From the NCBI GenBank assembly GCA_003169675.1, contig PNAT01000022.1, positions 1 to 36,603 on the forward strand: a DNA stretch of 36,603 nt. Reading direction: 5' to 3'. How positions within the stretch are numbered: position 1 is the first letter of the stretch; the number at the start of each line of letters is the position of its first letter. A program made the position numbers and the translations under genes. The notes under the pieces were generated by a model. That model saw nothing but the letters and a program-made list of their open reading frames with translations. It searched no databases and had not been told where the DNA came from. Source of the stretch: Acidimicrobiaceae bacterium (lineage in GTDB: Bacteria > Actinomycetota > Acidimicrobiia > Acidimicrobiales > RAAP-2). Positions 7,239 through 15,659 of this stretch are shown in pieces.

Positions 7239-8815
7239 TTGCCTGCCGGTTGCAGACTTCCACCACAGTAGAAGCCCGAAGGCGGCGACTTCCGGACGAA
7301 ACCGTTGCCCTGGATCCAGGCATCGACGCCACAGCCGATGGCACTCTTGTCATTACCCCGGGAACTCGGCGTGTAGGCGCCGATTGAGCCGCCTCCGGTC
7401 CAATTGACCAAAGTGTTGAACCATTGGACGATGGAAGCCCGGGTCGGATTGTGCCCGCTCATGATCAGGGCGTAGATCAACATTTGCCCGGCAATCCAGC
7501 CCAGGTAGCCGAACCCGCTGCCCTGGTTACCTCCGTAGGCAGCCAGCTGCTGCTGGTACATCTGCACCATGGGCTGGGGCTCGGTCAGAGGTATGAAGGG
7601 CAACGAAACGACCAGCCCCTGGGCCGCGCTCTGGCCCGCCGTGGCGATCATGTCCGGGGTATAGGCGTCGAAGGTGGCGGACACGTAGGTCTGCTTGTAG
7701 TTCTGCTGCTGCATGGCCTGGAGCAGCTTGGCGTTCCCCGTCACGTCCATGGTGTTGAAGGATCCGGTGCAGCCGGCATTCTGCATGGCCACGACATCGC
7801 TCTCCAGGGAGGCCGTGGTGGGGGATATGGAGTAGTCGGTGTAGCACGTGGTGCCACCCAAACCTGTGTAGACGTGCTCGTACTGTTTCGCCGCCTGGGC
7901 GCTGATGGAAATGTCGTAGGCCAGGAAGGCCATTTTGGCCGGGAAATAGCCGAACTGCTTGGCCTCCGCGAAGCTGGTGTCCTGGATGTAGTACTGCCCG
8001 TTTGGCCCGTCCGGCAGGACGCAGCTCCCACCGGCCGGTCCCCAGTACACCGGTTCGACGGAGCGCTGGCAGGCGATGGCGAACCCGATGTCGGACACGT
8101 TGGCCTGGGTCATTTCTGCCACGCCGCCGATGTCGGCGTCAGAGGTCGAGCCGACGAAGGCGAGCACGTTGGGGATGAGGTCGGCCACGTCCGACTGGTT
8201 GGTGGTGGCGTTCTGCCCGTCGTCCTCGACATGGAGGGCGAGCTTGCGTCCGCAGATCCCTCCCGCTGAGTTGATGGCCCCGAAGAGCGCCTCGATCCCT
8301 TGGGGGCCTTGAGGGAAACTGCCCGGGAGCGGACCGGTGAGCCCGCTCACATTGCCGAACGTGATCGACGTCGGCGTCACCCCAGGTCCCGATGCGGTGT
8401 TGCCCGCCGTGCCTGAGCAGTCGGCGGCCTCTGCCTTCGGGCTGAAGTCGAATCCGGCCGAAGTGGGTGAGGCCAGAGAGGCGGCCGGGGTGGCGCTGGC
8501 GCCGGCCGTGCTCACGCCCCCAGTGGCCGCGGCGGCCCCGGTCTTCGTCGTTGCTGCTGTGCCGGCTTTGTGAGTCCCGGCCACGCTTCCGGTGGAACTG
8601 CTCCCCGTACTGGCGCTGCCCGTGGCACTTGAGCCCAAACCGCTGCTTGCTGCGGCTCCGGTGTTCCCCGTGGCGGCTCCAGCGGCACTGGCAGCGCCCG
8701 AGCCCCCTTGAGACGAACCCGAACCCAGATAGGCCGAGACCCGGGCCCCGCATGAAGTGGCCATCAGTGAGAGCGCCATCAACCCGAGCAGCGCAGTGTT
8801 TCGCTTTCGCCCCAC
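7235..8815 (-). CDS. LivK-type substrate-binding lipoprotein (HAAT receptor)
   Basis: A 526-residue extracytoplasmic receptor. With the GTG start at 8815 it has a short basic N-terminus (GRKRNT), a hydrophobic core and a lipobox-like MATSC, so it is probably lipid-anchored. A low-complexity Ser/Gly/Ala/Thr region of roughly 90 residues follows as a stalk through the wall. The binding domain (Peripla_BP_6 type) begins near 'TPTSITFGNVSGLTGPLPG' and contains 'INSAGGICGRKLALHVEDDG' and 'LAFVGSTSDADIGG'. An upstream ATG at 8863 is in frame, but GGAGG at 8825-8829 lies 9 nt from the GTG at 8815, and only this start gives a clean signal sequence. It is the first gene of the liv-type operon, transcribed divergently from the amidohydrolase. 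The ligand is unknown. Confidence 0.88.
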   Translation of the reverse strand: MGRKRNTALLGLMALSLMATSCGARVSAYLGSGSSQGGSGAASAAGAATGNTGAAASSGLGSSATGSASTGSSSTGSVAGTHKAGTAATTKTGAAAATGGVSTAGASATPAASLASPTSAGFDFSPKAEAADCSGTAGNTASGPGVTPTSITFGNVSGLTGPLPGSFPQGPQGIEALFGAINSAGGICGRKLALHVEDDGQNATTNQSDVADLIPNVLAFVGSTSDADIGGVAEMTQANVSDIGFAIACQRSVEPVYWGPAGGSCVLPDGPNGQYYIQDTSFAEAKQFGYFPAKMAFLAYDISISAQAAKQYEHVYTGLGGTTCYTDYSISPTTASLESDVVAMQNAGCTGSFNTMDVTGNAKLLQAMQQQNYKQTYVSATFDAYTPDMIATAGQSAAQGLVVSLPFIPLTEPQPMVQMYQQQLAAYGGNQGSGFGYLGWIAGQMLIYALIMSGHNPTRASIVQWFNTLVNWTGGGSIGAYTPSSRGNDKSAIGCGVDAWIQGNGFVRKSPPSGFYCGGSLQPAGK

Positions 8816-8824
8816 CTTCACATT

Positions 8825-8829
8825 CCTCC
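8825..8829 (-). promoter_or_regulatory. Ribosome binding site deciding the receptor start
   Basis: On the minus strand GGAGG precedes the GTG at 8815 by 9 nt. Another in-frame GTG (8821) is only 3 nt from it and the ATG at 8863 has no such site, so 8815 is preferred. Confidence 0.6.
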
Positions 8830-8940
8830 CCACGTCCGTACTCCGCCCCCAGCCGCTGGCCAAGAGGCAACACTAGGGAAACGCCCGAACGGCCGTTTAA
8901 CTTGCGGTGTCCTTCACCGTTCCCGAAGGTTTACCCTATC

Positions 8941-8968
8941 CCTTCCCTGACGCTGGCGTCAGGGAAGG
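8941..8968. promoter_or_regulatory. Perfect 28-bp palindrome, probable operator
   Basis: Arms CCTTCCCTGACGC and GCGTCAGGGAAGG are exact reverse complements around a 2-bp TG centre. The site lies between the divergent liv-type operon and the amidohydrolase, immediately upstream of the latter's -10-like box, and no T-run follows. It therefore reads as a dimeric repressor operator (TetR or GntR type) and not as a terminator. No regulator gene lies next to it. Confidence 0.65.
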
Positions 8969-8970
8969 AC

Positions 8971-8976
8971 TACCCT
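8971..8976 (+). promoter_or_regulatory. -10-like box of a leaderless amidohydrolase promoter
   Basis: TACCCT fits the actinobacterial TANNNT -10 pattern and ends 6 nt before the ATG at 8983, the spacing expected when transcription begins at the start codon. No Shine-Dalgarno sequence is present upstream of that ATG. The 28-bp palindrome directly abuts this box, so a bound regulator would block polymerase. Confidence 0.45.
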
Positions 8977-8982
8977 GGTCAA

Positions 8983-10212
8983 ATGGCACTTCCCAAGATC
9001 ATCAGCGTCGACGATCACGTCGTCGAGCCACCCCACGTGTGGCAGACCTGGCTCCCCCAAAAGTGGCGGGAGAGGGGCCCGCGAGTGGAGACGAAGAGGT
9101 GGGGGAGCTTCAAGCACCTGTCGGGGGCGAAATACGACATGGTCGAGGATCCCGAGGGCGAGTGGGGCAGTGCCTGGTACTACGACGACGAGCTGATCTA
9201 CGTGCACAAGAAGTTCGTCGCCATTCCCCAGGCCTCGACCACCCTGGACGACAAGGGCGGCATCATCTTCGACCGCACGAAGATGACGATGACCGCCATC
9301 ACCTACGACGACATGCGCAAGGGCTGCTGGGACCGGGACGAGAGGGTCAAGGACCTGGCGCTCAACTACACCGACGGGTCGCTACCCTTCCCCACCTTTC
9401 CGCGATTCTGCGGTCAGACCTTCCACGAGGGCAAGGACAAGGAGCTCGGCCTGGCCTGCGTCAAGGCCAACAATGACTGGATGGTCGAGGAGTGGTGTGC
9501 GCCCTCGGGTGGGGTGAATCTCCCGCTCTGCCTCATCCCGCTCTGGGACGCCGAGTTGGCGGCGGCCGAGACCAAGCGCAATGCCGAGCGGGGCGTGCGG
9601 GCCATCGCCTTTTCCGAGATCCCCACCCGGTTGAAGTTGCCCAGCATCAACACCAACTACTGGGACCCCCTCTGGCAGGTGTGCAATGACTACGGCGTCA
9701 CGGTCTGCATGCATGTCGGCTCCTCATCGTCCAACCCGGTCGCCTCGCCGGACTCGCAAGCCGCTGTCGGGGTGACCCTGGGCTTCAACAACGCCATGGC
9801 ATCGCTGGCTGACTGGCTGTTCTCGGGCAACTTGATCCGCTTCCCCAAGCTCAAGCTGGCCTACTCAGAAGGCCAGATCGGTTGGATCCCCTATGTGCTC
9901 GAGCGCGCCGACACGGTGTGGGAGATGCACGATGCCTGGACGCACGCCAAGGACCGCATCGCGGTCCCGCCCTCGACCCAGTATTACGGCCGCATCTTCG
10001 GGTGCTTCACCGCCGACCGCCACGGGCTGCGCTCCCTCGAAGAAGTTGGCGAGGACAACATCTGCTTCGAGACCGATTACCCGCACACGGACACCACCTG
10101 GCCGTACTCGGAGGCCTACATCGAGAAGCTGTGCGCCGGACTGGACGAAGAAGTGGCCTACAAGATCCTCCGCGGCAACGCCATCAAGATGCTGGAGCTC
10201 GACCGCATTTAG
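8983..10212 (+). CDS. Amidohydrolase 2-family metal-dependent hydrolase
   Basis: A 409-residue cytoplasmic TIM-barrel hydrolase or decarboxylase of the Amidohydro_2 type (PF04909). The first metal-binding motif is at the N-terminus (SVDDHVVEPPHVW, D10/H12/E15), a mid-barrel histidine is in VCMHVGSSSS (about 242-251), and the C-terminal metal or catalytic Asp is in FETDYPHTDTTWP (about 362). The VDDHVVEP variant is common in large actinobacterial paralogue families near acyl-CoA and aromatic catabolism genes; substrates are mostly unknown. The reading frame is open further upstream, but homology begins exactly at the ATG at 8983, which also fits a leaderless start. It is divergent from the liv-type operon and shares its promoter region, so the pair may be co-regulated for uptake and hydrolysis of one compound (inference). 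Confidence 0.88.
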   Translation: MALPKIISVDDHVVEPPHVWQTWLPQKWRERGPRVETKRWGSFKHLSGAKYDMVEDPEGEWGSAWYYDDELIYVHKKFVAIPQASTTLDDKGGIIFDRTKMTMTAITYDDMRKGCWDRDERVKDLALNYTDGSLPFPTFPRFCGQTFHEGKDKELGLACVKANNDWMVEEWCAPSGGVNLPLCLIPLWDAELAAAETKRNAERGVRAIAFSEIPTRLKLPSINTNYWDPLWQVCNDYGVTVCMHVGSSSSNPVASPDSQAAVGVTLGFNNAMASLADWLFSGNLIRFPKLKLAYSEGQIGWIPYVLERADTVWEMHDAWTHAKDRIAVPPSTQYYGRIFGCFTADRHGLRSLEEVGEDNICFETDYPHTDTTWPYSEAYIEKLCAGLDEEVAYKILRGNAIKMLELDRI

Positions 10213-10240
10213 GCATTGCTGACGACTCACCGGGATCACC

Positions 10241-10256
10241 CGACCTCGGCCGGTCG
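10241..10256. terminator. Possible short hairpin between convergent genes
   Basis: CGACC and GGTCG form a 5-bp stem around TCGGCC, between the ends of the convergent amidohydrolase and MFS genes. There is no T-run, so it is only a weak terminator candidate chosen for its position. Confidence 0.25.
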
Positions 10257-10269
10257 CCACCATTTCGCT

Positions 10270-11745
10270 CTATTCAACCGAGCCGAGCTTGGCGTTGGCC
10301 AGGGTGCCGTTCGACCGCAGAGCGGCCACGGCTCCTGCTGCTCCCGCGATGGCGGCCAGCGTGAAACTGGTCTCCGAGAAAGCGTGGTCGGCGGCCGTCG
10401 AGGTACCGGTGCTGCCCCCGTTCAAGGTGAAGACCAGCCCGGTCACGGCCAGGCCAAGCGCCGTGCCCAGGCCGCGGCTCATGTTGAGGACACCGGACGC
10501 CATGCCGGCCTGCTGCTCCGGTGCGGCGCCCATGATGGCGGCATTGTTCGGGGACGTGAACAGTCCCAGTCCCACGCCGATGGCCGCCAGCAGGGCCAGC
10601 AATCCCGACGTGCCCGGGCGGGCGACACCCAGGAGAACCAGTGCCCCGGAGACCAGGGCCATTCCGCTCACGGTGAGTGGCCGGGCACCGATTCGGTCAG
10701 CCACACGGCCTGCGAAAGGCGCCACGATCCCGAAGGCGATTGGCATGGCCATGAGTTCCAGGCCGGCCTGGGCCGACCCCAGACTCAAGCCCCGCTCGAG
10801 GTAGAAGGGGATCAGGAGGAGCACGCCGAACATGACCAGGTACGAACCGATCCCGCTGATGATGCCGGCGCCGAAGCGCCGGTTGGAGAACAACGCCAGG
10901 TCCAGCATGGGGTCGGCGTCCCGGTGCTCGTGCCAGATGAACGCCGCTCCCAAGACCAGCACCGCGGCCATGAAGCCGATTATCAGCGGGGAGCCCCAGC
11001 CTTGCGTGGTGCCTAAGGAGATGGCCGACAGCAGGAAGACGACGGTCGGGAAGAAGATGGCCAGGCCCGTCCAGTCAAAGGCCATCCGGTGGAGCAGGTC
11101 GCGGCTGCGCGGGACAAGCATGACCGCGGCGATGGCGCCGAAGATCCCGAAGGGAATGTTGACGAAGAAGATCAGGCGCCACCCGCCGGCTTCCAGCAAC
11201 AGGCCGCCGACGGTGGGGCCCAACGCCAGTCCGAGCGCCTGGGCGGCCCCCTGCAGTCCGATGGCCCGGCCGAGCGACTTGGCCGGGACCACCAGCACGA
11301 TGATGGCCAGGCTGTTGGCCTGGAGCATGGCGGCGCCAAGGGCTTGGAGGGCCCGGAAGGCGCACAGGGCCGGGAGGTCGGGGGCCAGACCGCACAGCAC
11401 CGAGGCGATGACGAAGATGACGAATCCGTAGACGTAGAGGAGCTTGCGGCCCCACATGTCGGCGAAGCGGCCGACGGCGGTCACGCTGGCCACCAGGACG
11501 AGCAGGTACGAGAGGCCGACCCATGTCACCGAGCCGACGCTGGAGTGAAACGACCTTTGCAGCGTCGGCAGCGCCACGGTCACGATGCTGGCATCGAGTT
11601 GGCCCATCAGGGCTCCGACACAGACGGCGGCCACGGCGAACCAGTGAGCGTTGGGGTCTTCGCGAATGGCTTGCGGCCGCCGTGGCTCAACCAGCAGGCG
11701 GTCCCAGGTCCAGGTCCACGGCCGGGCCGGCGCCCCGTCAGTCAT
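10270..11745 (-). CDS. MFS exporter of the EmrB/QacA (DHA2) type
   Basis: A 491-residue integral membrane protein with about 14 hydrophobic segments, the layout of the DHA2 drug:H+ antiporters. Typical marks are LMGQLDASIVTVALPTLQ in the first helix (D51 region), loop motif A as GRFADMWGRKLLY, and motif C-like glycine patterns in the fifth helix (LGLALGPTVGGLLLEAGGW). It should export a hydrophobic or toxic small molecule using proton motive force. It is the last of three same-strand genes, 27 nt after the nitroreductase, so it may remove substrates or products of the two flavoenzymes. The 36-residue polar N-terminus is rich in Trp, Arg and Pro and precedes the first helix. Confidence 0.87.
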   Translation of the reverse strand: MTDGAPARPWTWTWDRLLVEPRRPQAIREDPNAHWFAVAAVCVGALMGQLDASIVTVALPTLQRSFHSSVGSVTWVGLSYLLVLVASVTAVGRFADMWGRKLLYVYGFVIFVIASVLCGLAPDLPALCAFRALQALGAAMLQANSLAIIVLVVPAKSLGRAIGLQGAAQALGLALGPTVGGLLLEAGGWRLIFFVNIPFGIFGAIAAVMLVPRSRDLLHRMAFDWTGLAIFFPTVVFLLSAISLGTTQGWGSPLIIGFMAAVLVLGAAFIWHEHRDADPMLDLALFSNRRFGAGIISGIGSYLVMFGVLLLIPFYLERGLSLGSAQAGLELMAMPIAFGIVAPFAGRVADRIGARPLTVSGMALVSGALVLLGVARPGTSGLLALLAAIGVGLGLFTSPNNAAIMGAAPEQQAGMASGVLNMSRGLGTALGLAVTGLVFTLNGGSTGTSTAADHAFSETSFTLAAIAGAAGAVAALRSNGTLANAKLGSVE

Positions 11746-11772
11746 CCGGATCCCGGAATGGTGCGATCGGGG

Positions 11773-12432
11773 TCAGCCGACCCAAAGAGGCTCGGGCACC
11801 GTGAAACCGACGTCGGTACCCCACGTGTTGCGATAGGCCACCTCGTCGACCGGTCGCCGGGGCGCCACTCCCCATGTCCCCGTCGGGTAGCCGAAGGACA
11901 CACAGCCGGTCAGGATCCAACCCTGGTCGGTTGGCACCTCCAGGATTTCCAACGTCTCGGCCGGGTGGAAGAATTGGAGCAGCGCGGTCAGGCAGCTCCC
12001 GACGCCCTCGGCCCGGGCGGCCAACATGGCGCTCCACACAGCGGGGTAGATGGAGCCGCCACTCGGGTCGTACTGGCAGAAGGGGAAGAGGAAGAGCGGG
12101 ACCTCCTCGAAGTGGTCGGCCAGCCATTGGGCCGAGCGTTGCACCCGGAGGAACTGCACCGAGGAGGGGGATTGCGGATCGGCCGCGGCGGCGTCCAGTT
12201 GAGGTTTGTAGACGGTCTCCCACAGTTGGCCCATGGCGTGCTGATAGAGGGGAGCCAGGGCTGCCCTCTTGGCCGCATCGTCCAGCAGCAGGAAGCGCCA
12301 ATTTTGCTGATTGCCCCCGCTGGGGGCCCGAATGGCGGCATCGAGGATCCGAGCCTGGACATCGTGGGGGATCGGGTCGGGCTTGACCCGTCGCATGGCG
12401 CGCGTCGTGTAGAGCGCCTGGTGGAGATCCAT
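11773..12432 (-). CDS. Nitroreductase-family flavoprotein
   Basis: A 219-residue FMN-dependent oxidoreductase (PF00881). The N-terminal TTRAMRRVKPDPIP supplies the arginines that bind the FMN phosphate, APSGGNQQNWRFLLL (about 37-51) is the hallmark Ser-Gly-x-Asn-x-Gln motif, and a conserved AARAEGVGSCLTALL helix lies in the second half. Such enzymes reduce nitro groups, quinones or enones with NAD(P)H. Some actinobacterial members act on deazaflavin- or CoA-linked substrates, so the reaction cannot be fixed. It lies 41 nt downstream of the nitronate monooxygenase gene and 27 nt upstream of the MFS gene on the same strand, probably one operon handling nitro or electrophilic compounds. Confidence 0.88.
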   Translation of the reverse strand: MDLHQALYTTRAMRRVKPDPIPHDVQARILDAAIRAPSGGNQQNWRFLLLDDAAKRAALAPLYQHAMGQLWETVYKPQLDAAAADPQSPSSVQFLRVQRSAQWLADHFEEVPLFLFPFCQYDPSGGSIYPAVWSAMLAARAEGVGSCLTALLQFFHPAETLEILEVPTDQGWILTGCVSFGYPTGTWGVAPRRPVDEVAYRNTWGTDVGFTVPEPLWVG

Positions 12433-12473
12433 GGTTGGGCAGACTACGCCGCATCCCGATCCGGGGGTTGCCC

Positions 12474-13583
12474 CTACTCGACCAGCTGCACCTTCTCCAA
12501 CGCGTCGATGTACTCCTCCACCATGCCCAGGACGACATCGCGGGTCCGGCGCACCGTGGTGGCCAGGCCGATCACCTGGCCGGCCGGGTTGAAGTTCACG
12601 TCCCGGGCCTCTTCGGGGTAGGCGTGGCCACGGGAGACGGCCTCAATGGCCACCATCATCTGCAGGGGCATGCCGAGCGGCTTGGGGTTGGCGGGGTCCT
12701 CCCAGGCATCGGTCCAGTCGTTCTTGAGCATGCGGCAGGGTTTGCCCGTGAAGGAACGGGACCTGACGGTGTCACGTGAGGTGGCCTTGAGGTAACTTTC
12801 CATCTGTTTCGGGGGCACGTCGGCTTCTTCGACGGTGAGCCAGAGGGATCCGGTCCACACACCGGCGGCGCCCATCACCATGGCGGCCGCCATCTGGCGG
12901 CCCGACCCCACCCCGCCGGCGGCCAGCACGGGCGTCGGGGCCACGGCGTCTATCACCTCGGGCCACAGGACGATGGAGCCCACATCGCCGGTATGGCCAC
13001 CACCCTCGGATCCCTGGCAGATGACGATGTCGACGCCGGCGGCTTGGTGGTTCAAGGCGTGCTTGACCGATCCGGCCAGAGCGGCGATCAGCATCCCGCG
13101 CGCGTGCACCTGGTCGATCACATCGTCGGGCGGGGTTCCGAGCGCGTTGGCCACCAGCTTCACCTTGTCGTGCTTGAGGATGACCTCCACCAGGGGAGCG
13201 GCAGTGGCAGCCGTCCAGCCCAGGAGCTCACGTCGGGGGCCGCCGGTGAGCTCGGGCACCCCGTGATCGGCCAGGATCTTCTTGGCGAACACCCGGTGCT
13301 CGTCGGGGATCATGGCCTTCAGCTCCTCTTCCAGCTTGACGGGGTCGAGTTCGCCCATGCCCTCGTACTTGCCCGGGATCACGATGTCGACCCCGTAGGG
13401 GCGGTCGCCCACATGCTCGTCCAGCCAGGTCAGTTCCAACTCGAGCTCGTCGGCACTGAACCCGACCGCGCCGAGCACACCCATTCCGCCAGTGTTGGAG
13501 ACGGCGGCGGCCACGTCACGGCAGTGGGTGAAGGCAAAGATGGGGAATTCAATGCCAAGGCGTTCGCAGAGCTCATTGTGCAT
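12474..13583 (-). CDS. Nitronate monooxygenase (2-nitropropane dioxygenase) family protein
   Basis: A 369-residue FMN-dependent TIM-barrel enzyme (PF03060). The N-terminus carries GIEFPIFAF and then SNTGGMGVLGAVGF, the active-site histidine lies in QGSEGGGHTGDVGSI, and AAGGVGSGRQMAAAMVMGA binds the FMN phosphate. True nitronate monooxygenases oxidise alkyl nitronates to carbonyl compounds and nitrite. Many actinobacterial members probably act on other activated carbon acids, so the substrate is open. The ATG is preceded by GGAGG at a good distance (about 6 nt). It is the promoter-proximal gene of the NMO, nitroreductase, MFS group, and a KstR-like inverted repeat lies about 50 nt upstream. 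Confidence 0.9.
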   Translation of the reverse strand: MHNELCERLGIEFPIFAFTHCRDVAAAVSNTGGMGVLGAVGFSADELELELTWLDEHVGDRPYGVDIVIPGKYEGMGELDPVKLEEELKAMIPDEHRVFAKKILADHGVPELTGGPRRELLGWTAATAAPLVEVILKHDKVKLVANALGTPPDDVIDQVHARGMLIAALAGSVKHALNHQAAGVDIVICQGSEGGGHTGDVGSIVLWPEVIDAVAPTPVLAAGGVGSGRQMAAAMVMGAAGVWTGSLWLTVEEADVPPKQMESYLKATSRDTVRSRSFTGKPCRMLKNDWTDAWEDPANPKPLGMPLQMMVAIEAVSRGHAYPEEARDVNFNPAGQVIGLATTVRRTRDVVLGMVEEYIDALEKVQLVE

Positions 13584-13631
13584 CGGGGACCTCCGTGGGT
13601 TGGGGTAGCGGCCGAGTGTCCGCTCGACAAT

Positions 13632-13645
13632 TAGAACCGATTCTA
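13632..13645. promoter_or_regulatory. KstR/TetR-like operator upstream of the nitronate monooxygenase operon
   Basis: TAGAA and TTCTA form a 5-bp inverted repeat around CCGA. The 14-mer TAGAACCGATTCTA matches the mycobacterial KstR consensus TNNAACNNGTTNNA at all fixed positions but one (A in place of G). It lies 49-62 nt upstream of the ATG at 13583, where an operator would act. Binding by a lipid- or acyl-CoA-responsive TetR protein is an inference from the motif alone. Confidence 0.4.
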
Positions 13646-13697
13646 CTTTTGTTGGCTCCGGCTGCCTATTCGGCCCTGGTCCACCCGATCGAATTGG

Positions 13698-15599
13698 TCA
13701 GCCAGCCACCTCCTGGTCGGCGAATTGGGTTCGGTAGAGCTCGGCGTAGAGGCCGTTCTCGGCCAGGAGGCTGATGTGCGTCCCGCGTTCAACGATCCGG
13801 CCGTCGTCGATCACCAGCAGTTCGTCGGCCTCCCGCACGGTGGACAGCCGGTGGGCGATGACCAGCGACGTGCGGCCGCTCAGGGTCTCGCGCAAGGCAC
13901 GTTGCACAGCCGCTTCGGACTCGGAATCGAGGTGGGCCGTGGCCTCGTCGAGCACCACGATGTCCGGGGCCTTGAGCATGAGCCGGGCCAGGGCGACGCG
14001 TTGCTTCTCGCCGCCGGAGAGCCGGTAGCCCCGCTCGCCGATGACGGTGTCCAAGCCGTCGGGGAGCTCACCCACCAGGTGGCCGACCTGTGCCTGGGCC
14101 AGCGCGGCCAGAATGTCGGATTCCGAAGCCTCGGGGCGGGCATAGAGCAAGTTGGCTCGCAGGGTGTCATGGAACAGGTGCGGATCCTGGGTCACCACGC
14201 CGACCACATCGCGGAGAGAGGACATGGTGGCCCGGCGCACATCGATCCCGCTCAGGCGGACCGAGCCCGCCGTCACGTCGTAGAGGCGGGGGACCAGGGA
14301 GGAGATGGTGGTCTTGCCCGCCCCCGACGGCCCCACCAGGGCCACCATCTGACCGGACTCAACCTTGAAGGAGACGTTGTGCAGGATCTCGTTGCTGGCG
14401 CCGGACTCCAGGACGGCCACCGACTCCAGGGAGGCCAGGGAGACCTCTTCGGCTCCGGGGTAGGCGAAATCCACCTGGTCGAATTCAATGGAGGCCTGGC
14501 CCCGAGGAATATCGAGCGCGTCGGGGTCCTCTTGAATCATGGGGATGATGTCGAGCACCTCGAAGAGGCGCTCGAAGGAGACCAGGGCGGTCATCACGTC
14601 GAGATTGAGGCTCGAGAGCTGGGTCAACGGTCCGTACAGTCGGGTGAGGTACTGGGTGAGGGCGACCACCGTGCCCACCTGGAGGGCGCCGTGCACAGCG
14701 GCCACCCCGCCGACCCCGTAGACGATGGCGGTGGCCAGGGAGGCAGTGAGGGTCAAGGCGACAAAGAAGATGCGGGCGTAGGTGGCCTGGGCGATGCCGA
14801 TGTCACGCACCCGCCCCGCCTTGGCCTCAAAGGACGTTGCTTCGACCTCGGGTCGACCTAGCAGCTTGACCAGCATGGCCCCGCCCACATTGAAGCGTTC
14901 CTGCATGACCATGTTCATTTCGCTGTTGAGGTTGTACCCCTCCATGGTCAGAGAGCCGATGCGCCGACCCACCAGGCGGGCCGGGATGAGGAAGACCGGC
15001 AGGAGCACCAACGCAGCCAACGTGATGGGCCAGCTCAGGAAGAACATGGCCCCCAGCACGATGACGACGGTCACCAGATTGCCGACCACATTGGACAGGA
15101 GATCAGTGAAGGCCTGCTGCGCCCCGATCACATCGTTGTTCAATCGGCTGACTAGGGCACCGGTCTGGGTTCGGGTGAAGAAGGCCAGGGGCATCCGCTG
15201 GATGTGGCGGAAGACCTTGGAGCGCATATCGAAGATCAGACCTTCGCCGATGTAGGCCGATATCCGCCGTTCGGTCAGGGCCAGCCCGGCATCGAAAAGT
15301 GCCAGGCCGGCCACCAGGATGGCCAGCCAAATCACCAGGGAGGCGTCCTTCTTGTAAATGCCATTGTCGATCAGCGCGCGCAGGATCAGCGGGTTCACCG
15401 CGCTGACGGCAGCCGCCAACACGACCACGGGGAGGAAGACGGCGAGGATCTTCCGGTAGGGGACGGCAAACGTGAGCATGCGCCGAGCCGTGCCCTTCTT
15501 GACACGGTGCTGGAGGACCGAGCGATCCTGGCGCAATGAACGCATCCCGGCCCAGCCGCTGTTGCGTCCTCCCCCCATGACGTGGCTCCGCATATTCAT
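13698..15599 (-). CDS. ABCB-type ABC exporter (fused TMD-NBD)
   Basis: A 633-residue half-transporter that should work as a homodimer. Residues about 45-345 form the six-helix exporter domain (start ILAVFLPVVVLAAAVSAV; 'RMPLAFFTRTQTGALVSRLNND' is the typical coupling-helix region). The ATPase domain has Walker A GPSGAGKTT (about 423-431), signature LSGGEKQR (about 526-533), Walker B IVVLDEA (about 546-552) and H-loop IAHRLST. It contains an unusual insert of about 15 residues between the A-loop and Walker A ('VSLASLESVAVLESGASNE'). The first ATG (15599) gives a basic 45-residue N-terminal extension; later starts are possible. Substrates of this class include lipids, peptides and drugs. It is divergent from the phosphatase gene, with which it shares a promoter region of about 60 nt. 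Confidence 0.92.
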   Translation of the reverse strand: MNMRSHVMGGGRNSGWAGMRSLRQDRSVLQHRVKKGTARRMLTFAVPYRKILAVFLPVVVLAAAVSAVNPLILRALIDNGIYKKDASLVIWLAILVAGLALFDAGLALTERRISAYIGEGLIFDMRSKVFRHIQRMPLAFFTRTQTGALVSRLNNDVIGAQQAFTDLLSNVVGNLVTVVIVLGAMFFLSWPITLAALVLLPVFLIPARLVGRRIGSLTMEGYNLNSEMNMVMQERFNVGGAMLVKLLGRPEVEATSFEAKAGRVRDIGIAQATYARIFFVALTLTASLATAIVYGVGGVAAVHGALQVGTVVALTQYLTRLYGPLTQLSSLNLDVMTALVSFERLFEVLDIIPMIQEDPDALDIPRGQASIEFDQVDFAYPGAEEVSLASLESVAVLESGASNEILHNVSFKVESGQMVALVGPSGAGKTTISSLVPRLYDVTAGSVRLSGIDVRRATMSSLRDVVGVVTQDPHLFHDTLRANLLYARPEASESDILAALAQAQVGHLVGELPDGLDTVIGERGYRLSGGEKQRVALARLMLKAPDIVVLDEATAHLDSESEAAVQRALRETLSGRTSLVIAHRLSTVREADELLVIDDGRIVERGTHISLLAENGLYAELYRTQFADQEVAG

Positions 15600-15659
15600 G
15601 GCGCTAACCTAATGTGGCACGTTCAGACCCTCGGCAGGCGGTGTGCCAAGGTTGTCGTC

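Noticed and set aside
8941-8968. The 28-bp palindrome as a transcription terminator
   Set aside because: It ends only 14 nt before a start codon, has no T-run and lies between divergent genes, so an operator is the better explanation.
8467-8982. Upstream extension of the amidohydrolase to a much longer protein
   Set aside because: The extra 172 residues are Arg/Pro-rich and antisense to the receptor gene. The family starts exactly at the ATG at 8983.
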